Assembly (NCBI RefSeq): GCF_000812965.1
Contig: NZ_JSYN01000023.1
Location: forward strand, 104,762-168,761
Length of the DNA stretch: 64,000 nt
From: Pedobacter kyungheensis
Lineage (GTDB): Bacteria > Bacteroidota > Bacteroidia > Sphingobacteriales > Sphingobacteriaceae
Direction: 5' to 3'
Program-made: the position numbers and the translations under genes
The notes under the pieces: model-generated
Database searches by the model: none
Seen by the model: only the letters and a program-made list of their open reading frames with translations
Told to the model about the DNA's origin: nothing
Part shown: one piece after another, positions 27,648 to 36,024 of the stretch
How positions within the stretch are numbered: the first letter of the stretch is position 1
Layout: every line of letters begins with the position of its first letter

Positions 27648-27842
27648 ATGAAAATAGGTGATAAAGTTTCAATTTCCCCGCAAGTAACCGACCGTACCGA
27701 TTGGATTGAGGGAACGATTATAGAAATAGAAAAAAACCCATATGCAGGTATTGTTATTACTGCAAAATCAGCTGATGGCGAGGTATTTTTCGAAAAAGAA
27801 GATCTTTTTAGGCCACTAGGAGAAGAAGCGTGTACGCACTAA
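27648..27842 (+). CDS. Small protein upstream of vapD, putative VapX-like antitoxin
   Basis: A 64-residue protein: 'MKIGDKVSISPQVTDRTDWIEG' followed by a short beta-rich stretch (TIIEIEKNPYAGIVITAK) and an acidic end, resembling a small SH3-like barrel. It overlaps the vapD start by 13 bases. In Haemophilus VapXD, a small antitoxin gene precedes vapD in the same way. Antitoxin function is inferred from position; sequence similarity to VapX was not tested. Similar short proteins also occur in Bacteroidota without a known role. Confidence 0.6.
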   Translation: MKIGDKVSISPQVTDRTDWIEGTIIEIEKNPYAGIVITAKSADGEVFFEKEDLFRPLGEEACTH

Positions 27843-28108
27843 GTTTCGATATGACCATATCCGAGCTCAAGAAGGAATATGGAGAGAAGTATCATAGTGC
27901 CTATGCCGAAATAAAAACCCATTTAAACAAAAGTGGCTTCTATTGGATTCAGGGAAGTACTTATGTTACCGAAGAAAATTTAACAGCTGTTTATAAGGCC
28001 ATTCACATACTTTCTAATATTGATTGGTTTAAAAAGTCTGTGAGAGATATCAGGGCCTTTAAAGTTGAAGACTTCTCTGATTTTACAGCGATTGTGAGAG
28101 GAATATAA
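27830..28108 (+). CDS. vapD: VapD-family endoribonuclease (Cas2-like fold)
   Basis: A 92-residue protein matching VapD in length and in its key blocks: MYALSFD at the N-terminus with the conserved Asp7, QGS at 41-43, and SVRDIRAFKVEDFSDFT at 70-86. VapD proteins are ferredoxin-fold ribonucleases related to Cas2 and act as toxins. The start is GTG (GTG TAC GCA, giving MYA as in the family), preceded by AGGAG at 27818-27822, an unusually clear ribosome-binding site for this genome. The start lies inside the upstream gene, so translation is coupled. Confidence 0.88.
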   Translation: MYALSFDMTISELKKEYGEKYHSAYAEIKTHLNKSGFYWIQGSTYVTEENLTAVYKAIHILSNIDWFKKSVRDIRAFKVEDFSDFTAIVRGI

Positions 28109-28114
28109 GACAAA

Positions 28115-28185
28115 CATCGTCCGCGTTTGTCACAAAGTGATTCCTTTGGAACAACGCGGATGCCTGAGAACAGCGATTTTATCGC
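28115..28185 (+). repeat. Two-hairpin repeat, variant with enlarged loop
   Basis: Outer arms CATCGTCCGCGTT and AACGCGGATG as in the other copies, but the loop carries an extra short inverted pair (CAAAG...CTTTG). The second hairpin is GCGAT-ttt-ATCGC at 28173-28185. It starts seven bases after the vapD stop. Confidence 0.75.
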
Positions 28186-28216
28186 TTCAAAACCAAAATC
28201 AAAAATACAATCGCAT

Positions 28217-28250
28217 AAAAAAGCCGATAATTTAGATCATTATCGGCTTT
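28217..28250 (-). terminator. Rho-independent terminator of araBDA
   Basis: On the minus strand, AAAGCCGATAAT-gatctaa-ATTATCGGCTTTTTT: a 12-base stem followed by a T run, 26 bases beyond the araA stop. Confidence 0.85.
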
Positions 28251-28275
28251 CAATATAATTGAGGGCTTGTTTAGC

Positions 28276-29769
28276 TTAACCTTTATAAAACACCTCATTC
28301 CAATGCAATTCATTTCTGAACTGATTGATTTTGGTATCGGCGCCAATGTTAATGTATTCCAAACCGGCAATATTGGCAAAATCCGATAAATGCTCGGTAG
28401 TTAAATTCTGGCTGTAAGCCGTATGGTGTGCTCCACCTGCATAAATCCATGCTGCACAACCTGTTTTCATATCCGGAAGTGGTTTCCAGAGTACGCGTGC
28501 AACAGGCAGGTTAGGCAGGTCATTTTCGGCTTCTACGGCTTTAACTTCATTTACCAGCAAACGGAAACGGTTGCCCATATCAATTAACGAAGCATTAAGG
28601 GCATCTCCACCACCTACATTAAATACCAAACGTGCCGGGTCGGCCTTACCACCAATGCCTAGTGGGTGTACCTCTAAACTCGCTTTGCCTGAAGCTAAAC
28701 TGGCATCAACCTCCAGCATGTGCGAACCTAAAACCAATGCATTTGCAGGGTCGAAATGATAGGTATAATCTTCCATGAAAGCATTTCCGCCAGGTAAGCC
28801 AGCGCCCATCACTTTACAGGCACGTACCAAAGCTGCTGTTTTCCAGTCGCCTTCACCGGCAAAGCCGTAACCATCTGCCATTAAGCGTTGTGCTGCAATA
28901 CCCGGCAACTGAATCATCCCGTGTAAATCTTCAAAAGTATCAGAGAAACCTTTAAAGCCGCCATCAACCAAAAACTTACGTAAACCCAATTCAATTCTTG
29001 CTGCATCGTAAACCGATTGGTGTCTTGCACCGCCAGCTTTCAAATCATCAGCCATTTCATAAGTAGCTTCGTATTCTTTCAATAAAGTCTGAATAGCATC
29101 CTCATCAATTCCATTAATTACAGCTACTAAATCACCAATGCCATAAGTATTTACGGAGAAACCGAATTTCATTTCCGCTTCAACCTTATCACCATCGGTA
29201 ACTGCTACGAAGCGCATGTTATCGCCAAAACGCACAAATTTAGCACCCTGCCAATCATTCCATCCGGCAGCAGCCCTGCACCAGGTATCAATTTGTTTGG
29301 CTACTTCTTCGTCTTGCCAATGCCCAACCACTACTTTACGGTCTTTACGCATACGCGAAACCATAAAGCCAAATTCGCGGTCGCCGTGTGCACTTTGGTT
29401 CAGGTTCATAAAATCCATATCGATAGTATTCCATGGAATATCGCGGTTAAACTGCGTATGCAAGTGTAATAAAGGTTTTTGCAATACATTCAGGCCTCTG
29501 ATCCACATTTTAGCAGGAGAGAAAGTGTGCATCCAGGTAATTACCCCGATACAGTTTTCATCAATATTGGCTTGCTGCAAAGTTTCAAATATCTCTTCAG
29601 TGGTTTTTACAATCGGTTTGTATACTACCGAAACCGAGATATTTTCATTTTGGTTCAACGAATCGGCAACCTGCTGTGCATGTGCTGCAACTTGTTTTAA
29701 GGTTTCTTCGCCGTACAAATGTTGTGTACCCGTTATAAACCAAACCTGTAATTTCTTTAAATCAATCAT
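28276..29769 (-). CDS. araA: L-arabinose isomerase
   Basis: A 497-residue cytosolic isomerase converting L-arabinose to L-ribulose; length matches the E. coli enzyme (500). Hallmarks include VWFITGTQHLYGEETLKQV at the N-terminus, GVITWMHTFSPAKMWIRGL, and GYGFAGEGDWKTAALVRACK; the metal-site glutamates and histidines lie in such conserved blocks (e.g. GGNAFMEDYTYHFDP). It is the last gene of the leftward operon, with a strong terminator behind it. The 138-base gap before it (29770-29907) holds hairpin repeats, so relative expression could be set there. Confidence 0.96.
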   Translation of the reverse strand: MIDLKKLQVWFITGTQHLYGEETLKQVAAHAQQVADSLNQNENISVSVVYKPIVKTTEEIFETLQQANIDENCIGVITWMHTFSPAKMWIRGLNVLQKPLLHLHTQFNRDIPWNTIDMDFMNLNQSAHGDREFGFMVSRMRKDRKVVVGHWQDEEVAKQIDTWCRAAAGWNDWQGAKFVRFGDNMRFVAVTDGDKVEAEMKFGFSVNTYGIGDLVAVINGIDEDAIQTLLKEYEATYEMADDLKAGGARHQSVYDAARIELGLRKFLVDGGFKGFSDTFEDLHGMIQLPGIAAQRLMADGYGFAGEGDWKTAALVRACKVMGAGLPGGNAFMEDYTYHFDPANALVLGSHMLEVDASLASGKASLEVHPLGIGGKADPARLVFNVGGGDALNASLIDMGNRFRLLVNEVKAVEAENDLPNLPVARVLWKPLPDMKTGCAAWIYAGGAHHTAYSQNLTTEHLSDFANIAGLEYINIGADTKINQFRNELHWNEVFYKG

Positions 29770-29810
29770 TCTTGTTTATGTTGTTTTTAATTTATTCAAT
29801 CAAACCTCAC

Positions 29811-29865
29811 AGGTCTTAAAAACCTGTGAGGTTTTTTATTTTTCGGTCGGTGAGACACCAACCGA
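29811..29865. repeat. Stem-loop repeats between araD and araA
   Basis: An inverted repeat AACCTCACAGGT...ACCTGTGAGGTT followed by a T-rich run on the plus strand (about 29804-29843) is directly joined to a GGTTGGTG-family hairpin (TCGGTCGGTG-aga-CACCAACCGA, 29843-29865). They sit inside the ara operon rather than at its end. Confidence 0.7.
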
Positions 29866-29907
29866 TAGTTCAAGGATTCCTAACTGCCAACTTAAAACTG
29901 CTAACTG

Positions 29908-30609
29908 TTACTTTTGTCCATAATAAGCACCCGCCCCATGCTTACGCTCATAATGTTTCTCAATTAAAGAATCTTTTAACCTGGGCGCCTGCGGATTAAT
30001 CTGTTGTGTTAACAAGGCCATTTGTGCCACCGCTTCCAATACCGCACTGTTATAAACGGCTTTCTCTGCTGTTTTGCCCCAGGTAAAAGGTGCATGGTTA
30101 CCCACCAAAATCATCTCCACTTCTTTATAGCTTAAGCCCAGGCTTTGAAAATGATTGATAATCTGGAAACCCGTTTCATATTCGTAATTGCCCTTAATCA
30201 TGGCGTCATCCATCGGTGGCGCGCAAGGAATATCGACCGTTAAATGGTCGGCATGGGTAGTACCAAAAATCGGGATGGCTTTTTGCGCCTGTGCCCACGC
30301 CGTACCATAAGTAGAGTGGGTATGTACTACACCACCAATATCTTCCCAGTGCTTATATAAAACGGCATGTGTTTGCGTATCTGAAGAGGGGCGAAGGCTA
30401 CCTTCTACGGTGTTCCCCTCAAAATCTACGATGACCATTTTTTCCGGTGTTAAATCCTCATAAGGCACACCGCTCGGCTTAATGGCGAATACACCCTTAG
30501 CACGGTCGGCAGCACTTACATTACCGAAGGTAAACAATACCAGCCCCAGCTTGGGCAGCTGCATATTGGCCTCGTAAGCCTGTTGTTTTATATCCTTATA
30601 GTTGCTCAT
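29908..30609 (-). CDS. araD: L-ribulose-5-phosphate 4-epimerase
   Basis: A 233-residue class II aldolase/epimerase that converts L-ribulose 5-phosphate to D-xylulose 5-phosphate. Motifs: VVHTHSTYGTAWAQAQ and GTTHADH supply zinc histidines, KPSGVPYEDLTPEKMVIVD binds phosphate, and the C-terminal 'KHYERKHGAGAYYGQK' is typical of AraD, length as expected. Its start overlaps the araB end by 14 bases, so the two are co-translated. Confidence 0.96.
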   Translation of the reverse strand: MSNYKDIKQQAYEANMQLPKLGLVLFTFGNVSAADRAKGVFAIKPSGVPYEDLTPEKMVIVDFEGNTVEGSLRPSSDTQTHAVLYKHWEDIGGVVHTHSTYGTAWAQAQKAIPIFGTTHADHLTVDIPCAPPMDDAMIKGNYEYETGFQIINHFQSLGLSYKEVEMILVGNHAPFTWGKTAEKAVYNSAVLEAVAQMALLTQQINPQAPRLKDSLIEKHYERKHGAGAYYGQK

Positions 30610-32305
30610 GATAATAAGGTTTTACTTCTTTCTTATTGTATTTTTCGAGGTAGCGGCCCAGGCCTAAATATTGCTCGTAATGCTTGCGGTAAAGCTTTTG
30701 CTTTTTCACATTAGGTTTATATTCTTTTTCAAAACCTGTACCCATGGCTTGCATAGCAGCCTCAACATTTGGGTAAATGCCTGCTGCCACAGCCGCAAAC
30801 ATGGCTGCACCTAAAGCACAGGTGTGCTCGAAACGGTGAATGCGGATTGGCATTTCCAACACATCGGCCATCATTTGCATAATGTAAGCCGATTTTTTAG
30901 CCACACCACCAATACCTATAATTCCTTTTACCGGTACGCCTTGTTCTTTAAAACGATCTACAATGGCTTTGGCACCAAAACAGGTTGCAGCAGCTAATGC
31001 GCGGAAAAATCTCGGGGCATCGGTACCCAAACCTAAACCGGTAATGGCACCTTTAAGTTCCTGGTTGGCATCGGGTGTTCTTCTGCCGTTTAACCAATCT
31101 ACAGCCAGTTCTGCATAATCTTCATCATCTAATGCTTCTGCCTGTTTACTTAAATTGGCAATGATCTTGGCTTCAACTTCTTCTTTTAAAGCCAGAGCAG
31201 TGGCTTCATCTATCAGGGCCGATTCGGTCAACAAATGATTGAGCGGCCAGCTGATTAGGTTTTTAAACCAGGCATACACATCCCCAAAAGCCGATTGACC
31301 GGCTTCTAAACCCGCCATGCCCGGAATTACTGATCCGTTTACCTGTCCGCAAATACCACCAATCAGTTTACCGTGTAAATCTTCGTTTGGCGCTACCAGA
31401 ATATCGCAGGTACTGGTACCCATTACTTTACTTAAATAATAAGGTTCTATCTGCCCGCCAACTGCGCCCATGTGTGCATCAAAGGCACCTACGCCAATTA
31501 CCACATCAGTGCTTAAGCCCAGTTTGTTTGCCCATTCTGCACATAAGGTGCCAGCGGCAACATCCGAAGTATCGGTATCTGTAAATAATTTATCTCTGAA
31601 ACCAGCCAAAAGCGGATCCAGACTGCTAAAGAAATCTTCAGGAGGTAATCCGTTAAATTCTTCTGCCCATAAAGCTTTGTGCCCGGCGGCACAACGGCTT
31701 CTTTTCATCGTAGCTACATCTTTACCACCACAAAGTAAAAACGGAACCCAGTCGCAATGTTCTACCCATGATTGAGCACCATTGCGAATAGACTGATCTA
31801 CCCTTAAAGTGCGCAACAGCTTAGCCCAAAACCATTCAGACGAATAAATTCCACCAACGTACTTTAAATAGTTGGTTTTAAATTGGGTAGCGTGCTCGTT
31901 AATTTCTGCGGCTTCTTTTACTGCCGTATGGTCTTTCCAGAGCACAAACATGGCATTGGGGTTTTCCTCAAAACCGGGTGTTAAGGCCAGGGGAGTACCA
32001 GTTGCATCAACTGCCACCGGACTTGAACCCGTCGTATCAACCGAGATGCCTTTTACCAAGGGCGCAATGGCTGCACCACCGGCTTTTTCAATACACTGTT
32101 TAATGGTGTGTTCTAAACCTTCAATATAATCGAGTGGGTGTTGTCTGAATTGATTAATGGCCGGTTTACAATATAAACCTTTCTGCCATCTCGGGTAAAG
32201 AAAAACAGAGGCCGAAATTTCTTTTCCATTTGCGGTATCGACTAAAACCGAACGAACAGAATCCGTCCCGTAATCTACACCTATTACATAGTTTGCTGTG
32301 CTCAT
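30596..32305 (-). CDS. araB: Ribulokinase
   Basis: A 569-residue FGGY-family kinase that phosphorylates L-ribulose at O5. The N-terminus ANYVIGVDYGTDSVRSVLVD forms the phosphate-binding loop; VKGISVDTTGSSPVAVD and YLSKVMGTSTCDILVAP are AraB-type blocks; IIGIGGVAKKSAYIMQMMADVL is the C-terminal ATP-binding signature. It is the first gene of araB-araD-araA. No arabinose transporter or AraR-type regulator lies beside it. Confidence 0.95.
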   Translation of the reverse strand: MSTANYVIGVDYGTDSVRSVLVDTANGKEISASVFLYPRWQKGLYCKPAINQFRQHPLDYIEGLEHTIKQCIEKAGGAAIAPLVKGISVDTTGSSPVAVDATGTPLALTPGFEENPNAMFVLWKDHTAVKEAAEINEHATQFKTNYLKYVGGIYSSEWFWAKLLRTLRVDQSIRNGAQSWVEHCDWVPFLLCGGKDVATMKRSRCAAGHKALWAEEFNGLPPEDFFSSLDPLLAGFRDKLFTDTDTSDVAAGTLCAEWANKLGLSTDVVIGVGAFDAHMGAVGGQIEPYYLSKVMGTSTCDILVAPNEDLHGKLIGGICGQVNGSVIPGMAGLEAGQSAFGDVYAWFKNLISWPLNHLLTESALIDEATALALKEEVEAKIIANLSKQAEALDDEDYAELAVDWLNGRRTPDANQELKGAITGLGLGTDAPRFFRALAAATCFGAKAIVDRFKEQGVPVKGIIGIGGVAKKSAYIMQMMADVLEMPIRIHRFEHTCALGAAMFAAVAAGIYPNVEAAMQAMGTGFEKEYKPNVKKQKLYRKHYEQYLGLGRYLEKYNKKEVKPYYHEQL

Positions 32306-32331
32306 AACAATAAATAATCGTCTAATTAACG

Positions 32332-32350
32332 TTTATTTATTTGAAATAAA
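32332..32350. promoter_or_regulatory. Candidate operator upstream of araB
   Basis: A perfect inverted repeat with 7-base arms TTTATTT and AAATAAA lies 27 bases upstream of the araB start. It is AT-only, so chance occurrence is possible. Confidence 0.25.
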
Positions 32351-32471
32351 AAATTTTATCGGTTTTTTATCTTTTATTCATCTTCAGCGGGTTAGAAAGA
32401 TATCCAAAACAGGCAATAGGAATTCGTTAATCTATATATTTGTTTAAGTAGTAAAAGAATTTGTAAATCCA

Positions 32472-32774
32472 ATGAAGAATCATAAAATCAATCCTACTCG
32501 TTTATATTTAACATGGATAGTGGTATGTATTACTTTAATGTTACTTGTTCCTCTCCAAAGTGCAAACTCGGGTTCAAGCGGAAGTGCTCCTTTTGTAATT
32601 GTGAGTGGCGTAATTTTTATATTTATTATTGGAACATTTACGATCAGTATTTTAAATATATTTCTTTTTAAAGTATGGGTTAAAAAATATTGGTTCATAA
32701 ATGGCACAATCACATTGTTATCAGGTTCTGCTATCGGCTATCTTTTATACCGTGTAATATCCATAAACAGTTAG
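32472..32774 (+). CDS. Small membrane protein of unknown function
   Basis: A 100-residue protein with three hydrophobic segments (about 12-28, 42-67 and 76-95) joined by short polar loops; a serine/glycine-rich stretch (SANSGSSGSA) follows the first. No family was recognised. It has its own leader, as the nearest upstream gene is divergent (araB), and it precedes the PhoH gene by 84 bases. Confidence 0.6.
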   Translation: MKNHKINPTRLYLTWIVVCITLMLLVPLQSANSGSSGSAPFVIVSGVIFIFIIGTFTISILNIFLFKVWVKKYWFINGTITLLSGSAIGYLLYRVISINS

Positions 32775-32858
32775 CGTTAATTCATTGTGCACGCTATTAA
32801 TAAGCGTTTACTCTTGACAAAACTTGAGATTAAGCCCAATAAACCTTAAATTTACCTT

Positions 32859-34211
32859 ATGGCCAAAAAAGGTAAAGCAGATCCCGGTTTAACAAAGAAG
32901 ATTTTCGTTTTGGATACCTCCGTAATCCTTTACGATCATGATGCGATTAACAATTTCCATGAACACGATGTAGCCATTCCCATTCAGGTGCTCGAAGAGC
33001 TCGACAATTTTAAAAGCGGAAATGATACCCGTAACTTTGAAGCCAGAAGCTTTATCCGCCTGATAGATGAAACGGCAAAACAAAAATTGATCAGCGACTG
33101 GACACCGCTGAAAAAGGCCAATTCGGGTAAGTTTAAGGTAATCCTGAATGAAAATCCACTGGCTGTAAATGCAGAAGAAGTTTACGGCAAAGGGAAAACC
33201 GACCATAAGATTTTAAATGCAGCCTTAAGTTTAAAAGCCGAATACCCCGATAAACGTGTGGTGCTGGTATCAAAAGACATCTGCTTGAGATTAAAAGCCA
33301 AAGCGCTCTCGTTAAATGCTGAGGACTACGAAACCGGAAAAATTAAAAATGTAGATGAACTCTATGCCGGTAAAACCGAACTGCATGATTTTTCGCCCGA
33401 AATTATTGAAGCCGTAAAACAAGAACCCTTTTTAGCGGCCAACGACATCGGGTTACCGCAAAAAAATGCCAACCATTTTTACATTTTAAAAAATAAACGG
33501 AAGAGTGCCAGTGTTTTTTACAATGAAAGTTTAAAAACCATTTCGGCTGTTTCTACTAACCCGGTTTTTAAAATCAAACCTAAAAATATAGAACAGGCTT
33601 TTGCTATACATGCACTGCTCGATCCGAACATTAAACTCGTAAGTATACAAGGTAATGCCGGTACGGGAAAAACATTATTGGCGCTGGCAAGTGCTTTGGA
33701 ACAACGCAAAAATTTCAGGCAGATTTATGTCACCCGGCCTATCGTATCATTAAGCAATAAAGATATTGGTTTTTTACCGGGTGATGCCAAATCCAAAACA
33801 GATCCTTTTATGGCACCGATTTGGGATAACCTCCGGTTTATTAAAGAGCAATTTATTGGTGATGATAAAATGACTGAAAAGATTGATGAGCTGATTACAA
33901 CCGAAAAGATAGCCATCGCACCTTTGGCTTTTATCCGTGGCAGAACTTTAACCAAAATTTTCTTTATTATAGACGAAGCACAGAATTTAACCCCACACGA
34001 GGTAAAAACCATCATTTCGAGGGCAGGAGAGCACACCAAAATTATTTTTACCGGCGATATCTACCAGATTGATACGCCTTATCTGGATTCGGAAAGTAAT
34101 GGCTTATCGTACCTTATTGAAAATGCCAAAAACCATCCGCTATATGCACACATTACATTGCATAAAGGCGAAAGAAGTGAACTGGCCAACCTGGCAAACG
34201 AGTTGTTATAA
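32859..34211 (+). CDS. PIN-PhoH ATPase
   Basis: A 450-residue cytosolic protein with an N-terminal PIN ribonuclease domain (about 13-145; FVLDTSVILYDHDAI with the metal-binding Asp, and VLVSKDICLRLKA) joined to a PhoH helicase-like ATPase domain. Walker A GNAGTGKT is at 265-272 and Walker B FFIIDEAQNL follows; FTGDIYQIDTPYLD is the usual sensor segment. Such PIN-TRAM/PhoH-like proteins (YlaK group) are believed to act on RNA. The gene stands alone, followed by two hairpin repeats. Confidence 0.92.
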   Translation: MAKKGKADPGLTKKIFVLDTSVILYDHDAINNFHEHDVAIPIQVLEELDNFKSGNDTRNFEARSFIRLIDETAKQKLISDWTPLKKANSGKFKVILNENPLAVNAEEVYGKGKTDHKILNAALSLKAEYPDKRVVLVSKDICLRLKAKALSLNAEDYETGKIKNVDELYAGKTELHDFSPEIIEAVKQEPFLAANDIGLPQKNANHFYILKNKRKSASVFYNESLKTISAVSTNPVFKIKPKNIEQAFAIHALLDPNIKLVSIQGNAGTGKTLLALASALEQRKNFRQIYVTRPIVSLSNKDIGFLPGDAKSKTDPFMAPIWDNLRFIKEQFIGDDKMTEKIDELITTEKIAIAPLAFIRGRTLTKIFFIIDEAQNLTPHEVKTIISRAGEHTKIIFTGDIYQIDTPYLDSESNGLSYLIENAKNHPLYAHITLHKGERSELANLANELL

Positions 34212-34224
34212 GTGTTTAATATTT

Positions 34225-34373
34225 CCCGCTGATAGCGCAGAGCACGCAGATAAATGTATTTTTAGTCTGCGTTAATCTTCTTAAATCTGCGGGCAAACTA
34301 TAAAGTGCAAATCTAATTCACCTCCCGCTGATTTCGCAGAGCACGCAGATAAAATGTATTTTTAATCCGCGGG
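34225..34373. repeat. Two copies of a CCCGCTGAT...GCGGG repeat
   Basis: Copy 1 (34225-34293) and copy 2 (34324-34373) both start CCCGCTGAT, contain CGCAGAGCACGCAGATAAA and close with a CTGCGGG or CCGCGGG arm. They fill the gap between the convergent PhoH and MFS genes; no gene is seen there. Confidence 0.7.
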
Positions 34374-34390
34374 AAACAAATAAAATTGTA

Positions 34391-35602
34391 CTAATGGTAT
34401 TTCTTCAACGATCTGAAGGCAATTAACAAGCCAATTAAAGTTAAAACCGCGCTCAATATAAACGGCGCACCAGGAAAATAAACCGGCGCTTTTCCTTCAA
34501 TAAAATAAGCAAAAATATGGGTCATTACCCATGGTGCAAATATGGCAGCCAAACTTTGCAAACCGGTTAAAACACCCTGCATTTCGCCCTGCGCATTCGC
34601 CGGGATCTGATTTGAAATTAAACCCTGCATGGCTGGTCCACCAATACCGGCCAAACCATATGGCAACATGAAAGCAAACATCATCCAGCCCTTTGTTGCA
34701 AAGGCGAAGGCCACGAAACCAATCACGTACAGCATTAAGCCAAAATATACCGCTTTCTTTTCGCCAATCTTAGGCAGAATAATCCTGATTAAGCCACCTT
34801 GCACAACACCGATTACCAAACCCACAAAACCCAGCGAATAACCCACCCAGGATGCATCCCAGTTAAATTTCTCCATGGTATAAAAGGTCCAGTTGCTTTG
34901 TACCGAGTGACTTGAGAAATACAATAAAAATAAAGTAACCATTAAGCCCATTAAGGCCGGATATTTGCCAATACTGCGTAACGAACCGATGGGATTGGCT
35001 CTTTTCCAATCAAAAGCCCGGCGTTTTTCAGCAGGTAACGATTCAGGCAAAATGAAATAACCATACAGCCAGTTAATTAAAGATAAACCGGCTGCCACCA
35101 TAAAAGGAACGCGCGTACCAAAATGACTGAAGGCGCCACCCAGTACAGGTCCTAAAATAAAACCTACTCCAAAAGCTGCACCAACCAAACCGAAGTTCTG
35201 CGCCCGCTTTTCGGGTGCTGAAATATCGGCAATATAGGCCTGGGCCGTAGTAAAACTAGCCCCCGTAATTCCGGCAATAATCCTGCCTACAAATAACCAT
35301 ATAATAGAAGGGGCGAAGGCCAGAAAAATATAATCAATCCCCAAACCAAAAAGCGAACTTAACAACACTGGCCGACGGCCATAACGATCGCTCATGGCAC
35401 CAATGATGGGCGAAAATATAAACTGTACCGATGCATAAGCCAGGGTAAGCCAACCACCGTACTCGGCAGCTAAACCAAAACCACCGCCTGTAAAATCCTG
35501 TATCAGTTTGGGTAAAACCGGAATAATGATCCCAAACCCGGTAAAATCAATCAGGAGGGTAACCATAATAAAACTCATTGCCGATTTCTTTTCGTTTGCC
35601 AT
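34391..35602 (-). CDS. MFS transporter, TetA-like drug/proton antiporter family
   Basis: A 403-residue inner-membrane carrier with 12 predicted helices. LLIDFTGFGIIIPVLPKLI is the first helix of the TCR/Tet group; the loop 2-3 motif appears as GAMSDRYGRRPVLL and motif C as GFILGPVLGGAF. The group exports tetracyclines or other compounds, but many members have unknown substrates. I start at MANEKK (35602) rather than 18 codons upstream because the added residues are polar and not family-like. Confidence 0.85.
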   Translation of the reverse strand: MANEKKSAMSFIMVTLLIDFTGFGIIIPVLPKLIQDFTGGGFGLAAEYGGWLTLAYASVQFIFSPIIGAMSDRYGRRPVLLSSLFGLGIDYIFLAFAPSIIWLFVGRIIAGITGASFTTAQAYIADISAPEKRAQNFGLVGAAFGVGFILGPVLGGAFSHFGTRVPFMVAAGLSLINWLYGYFILPESLPAEKRRAFDWKRANPIGSLRSIGKYPALMGLMVTLFLLYFSSHSVQSNWTFYTMEKFNWDASWVGYSLGFVGLVIGVVQGGLIRIILPKIGEKKAVYFGLMLYVIGFVAFAFATKGWMMFAFMLPYGLAGIGGPAMQGLISNQIPANAQGEMQGVLTGLQSLAAIFAPWVMTHIFAYFIEGKAPVYFPGAPFILSAVLTLIGLLIAFRSLKKYH

Positions 35603-35656
35603 AGTACGTATATAAGGTTGATGCGCAAAAGTATCAGAATTAAGGCATAAACTCAA

Positions 35657-36024
35657 TTTAAGTTCTCTACATAGCTTAAAGGTTTTTTAGCCGAAATGCC
35701 TGATCACGAACGCTTGTTTATAAACCTGATAAAGCGAAAAGCCCACAGCGACGCAGGAGCGAGGACTTGTAGCGATAGCAGGACGGCAGCCCTCCATTAA
35801 CACGGAACCCTGAATTTCCTAAAAATAAGCATCTTCTGTTTTTGTCCTATAACAAAATGCGTTAAACCAGCCTACAGCGAATTAAAAACAGCAGCGAGAC
35901 TCAAAACCTATAACAATAGTCAAAACTTTTCCACAATGCCTTATTTCGGCATAATTTTGTTAAATTCGCAAGGTTATAACAATACCTTTTTAAACATCGT
36001 TTTAAATAACGAGAATAATAATTT
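35657..36024. promoter_or_regulatory. Intergenic region upstream of gyrA with promoter candidate
   Basis: No gene is seen in these 368 bases. Positions 35729-35810 are distinctly GC-richer (GCGACGCAGGAGCGAGGACTT) and look like a repeat, though only one copy is present here. TAATTTTG at 35952-35959 matches the -7 box, with a TTTT tract 21 bases upstream, and would give gyrA a leader of about 60 bases. Confidence 0.4.

Noticed and set aside
29216..29923. Long plus-strand open frame of 235 codons
   Set aside because: It lies antisense to araA, has cysteine-rich low-quality composition and no domain; the minus strand is clearly araA.
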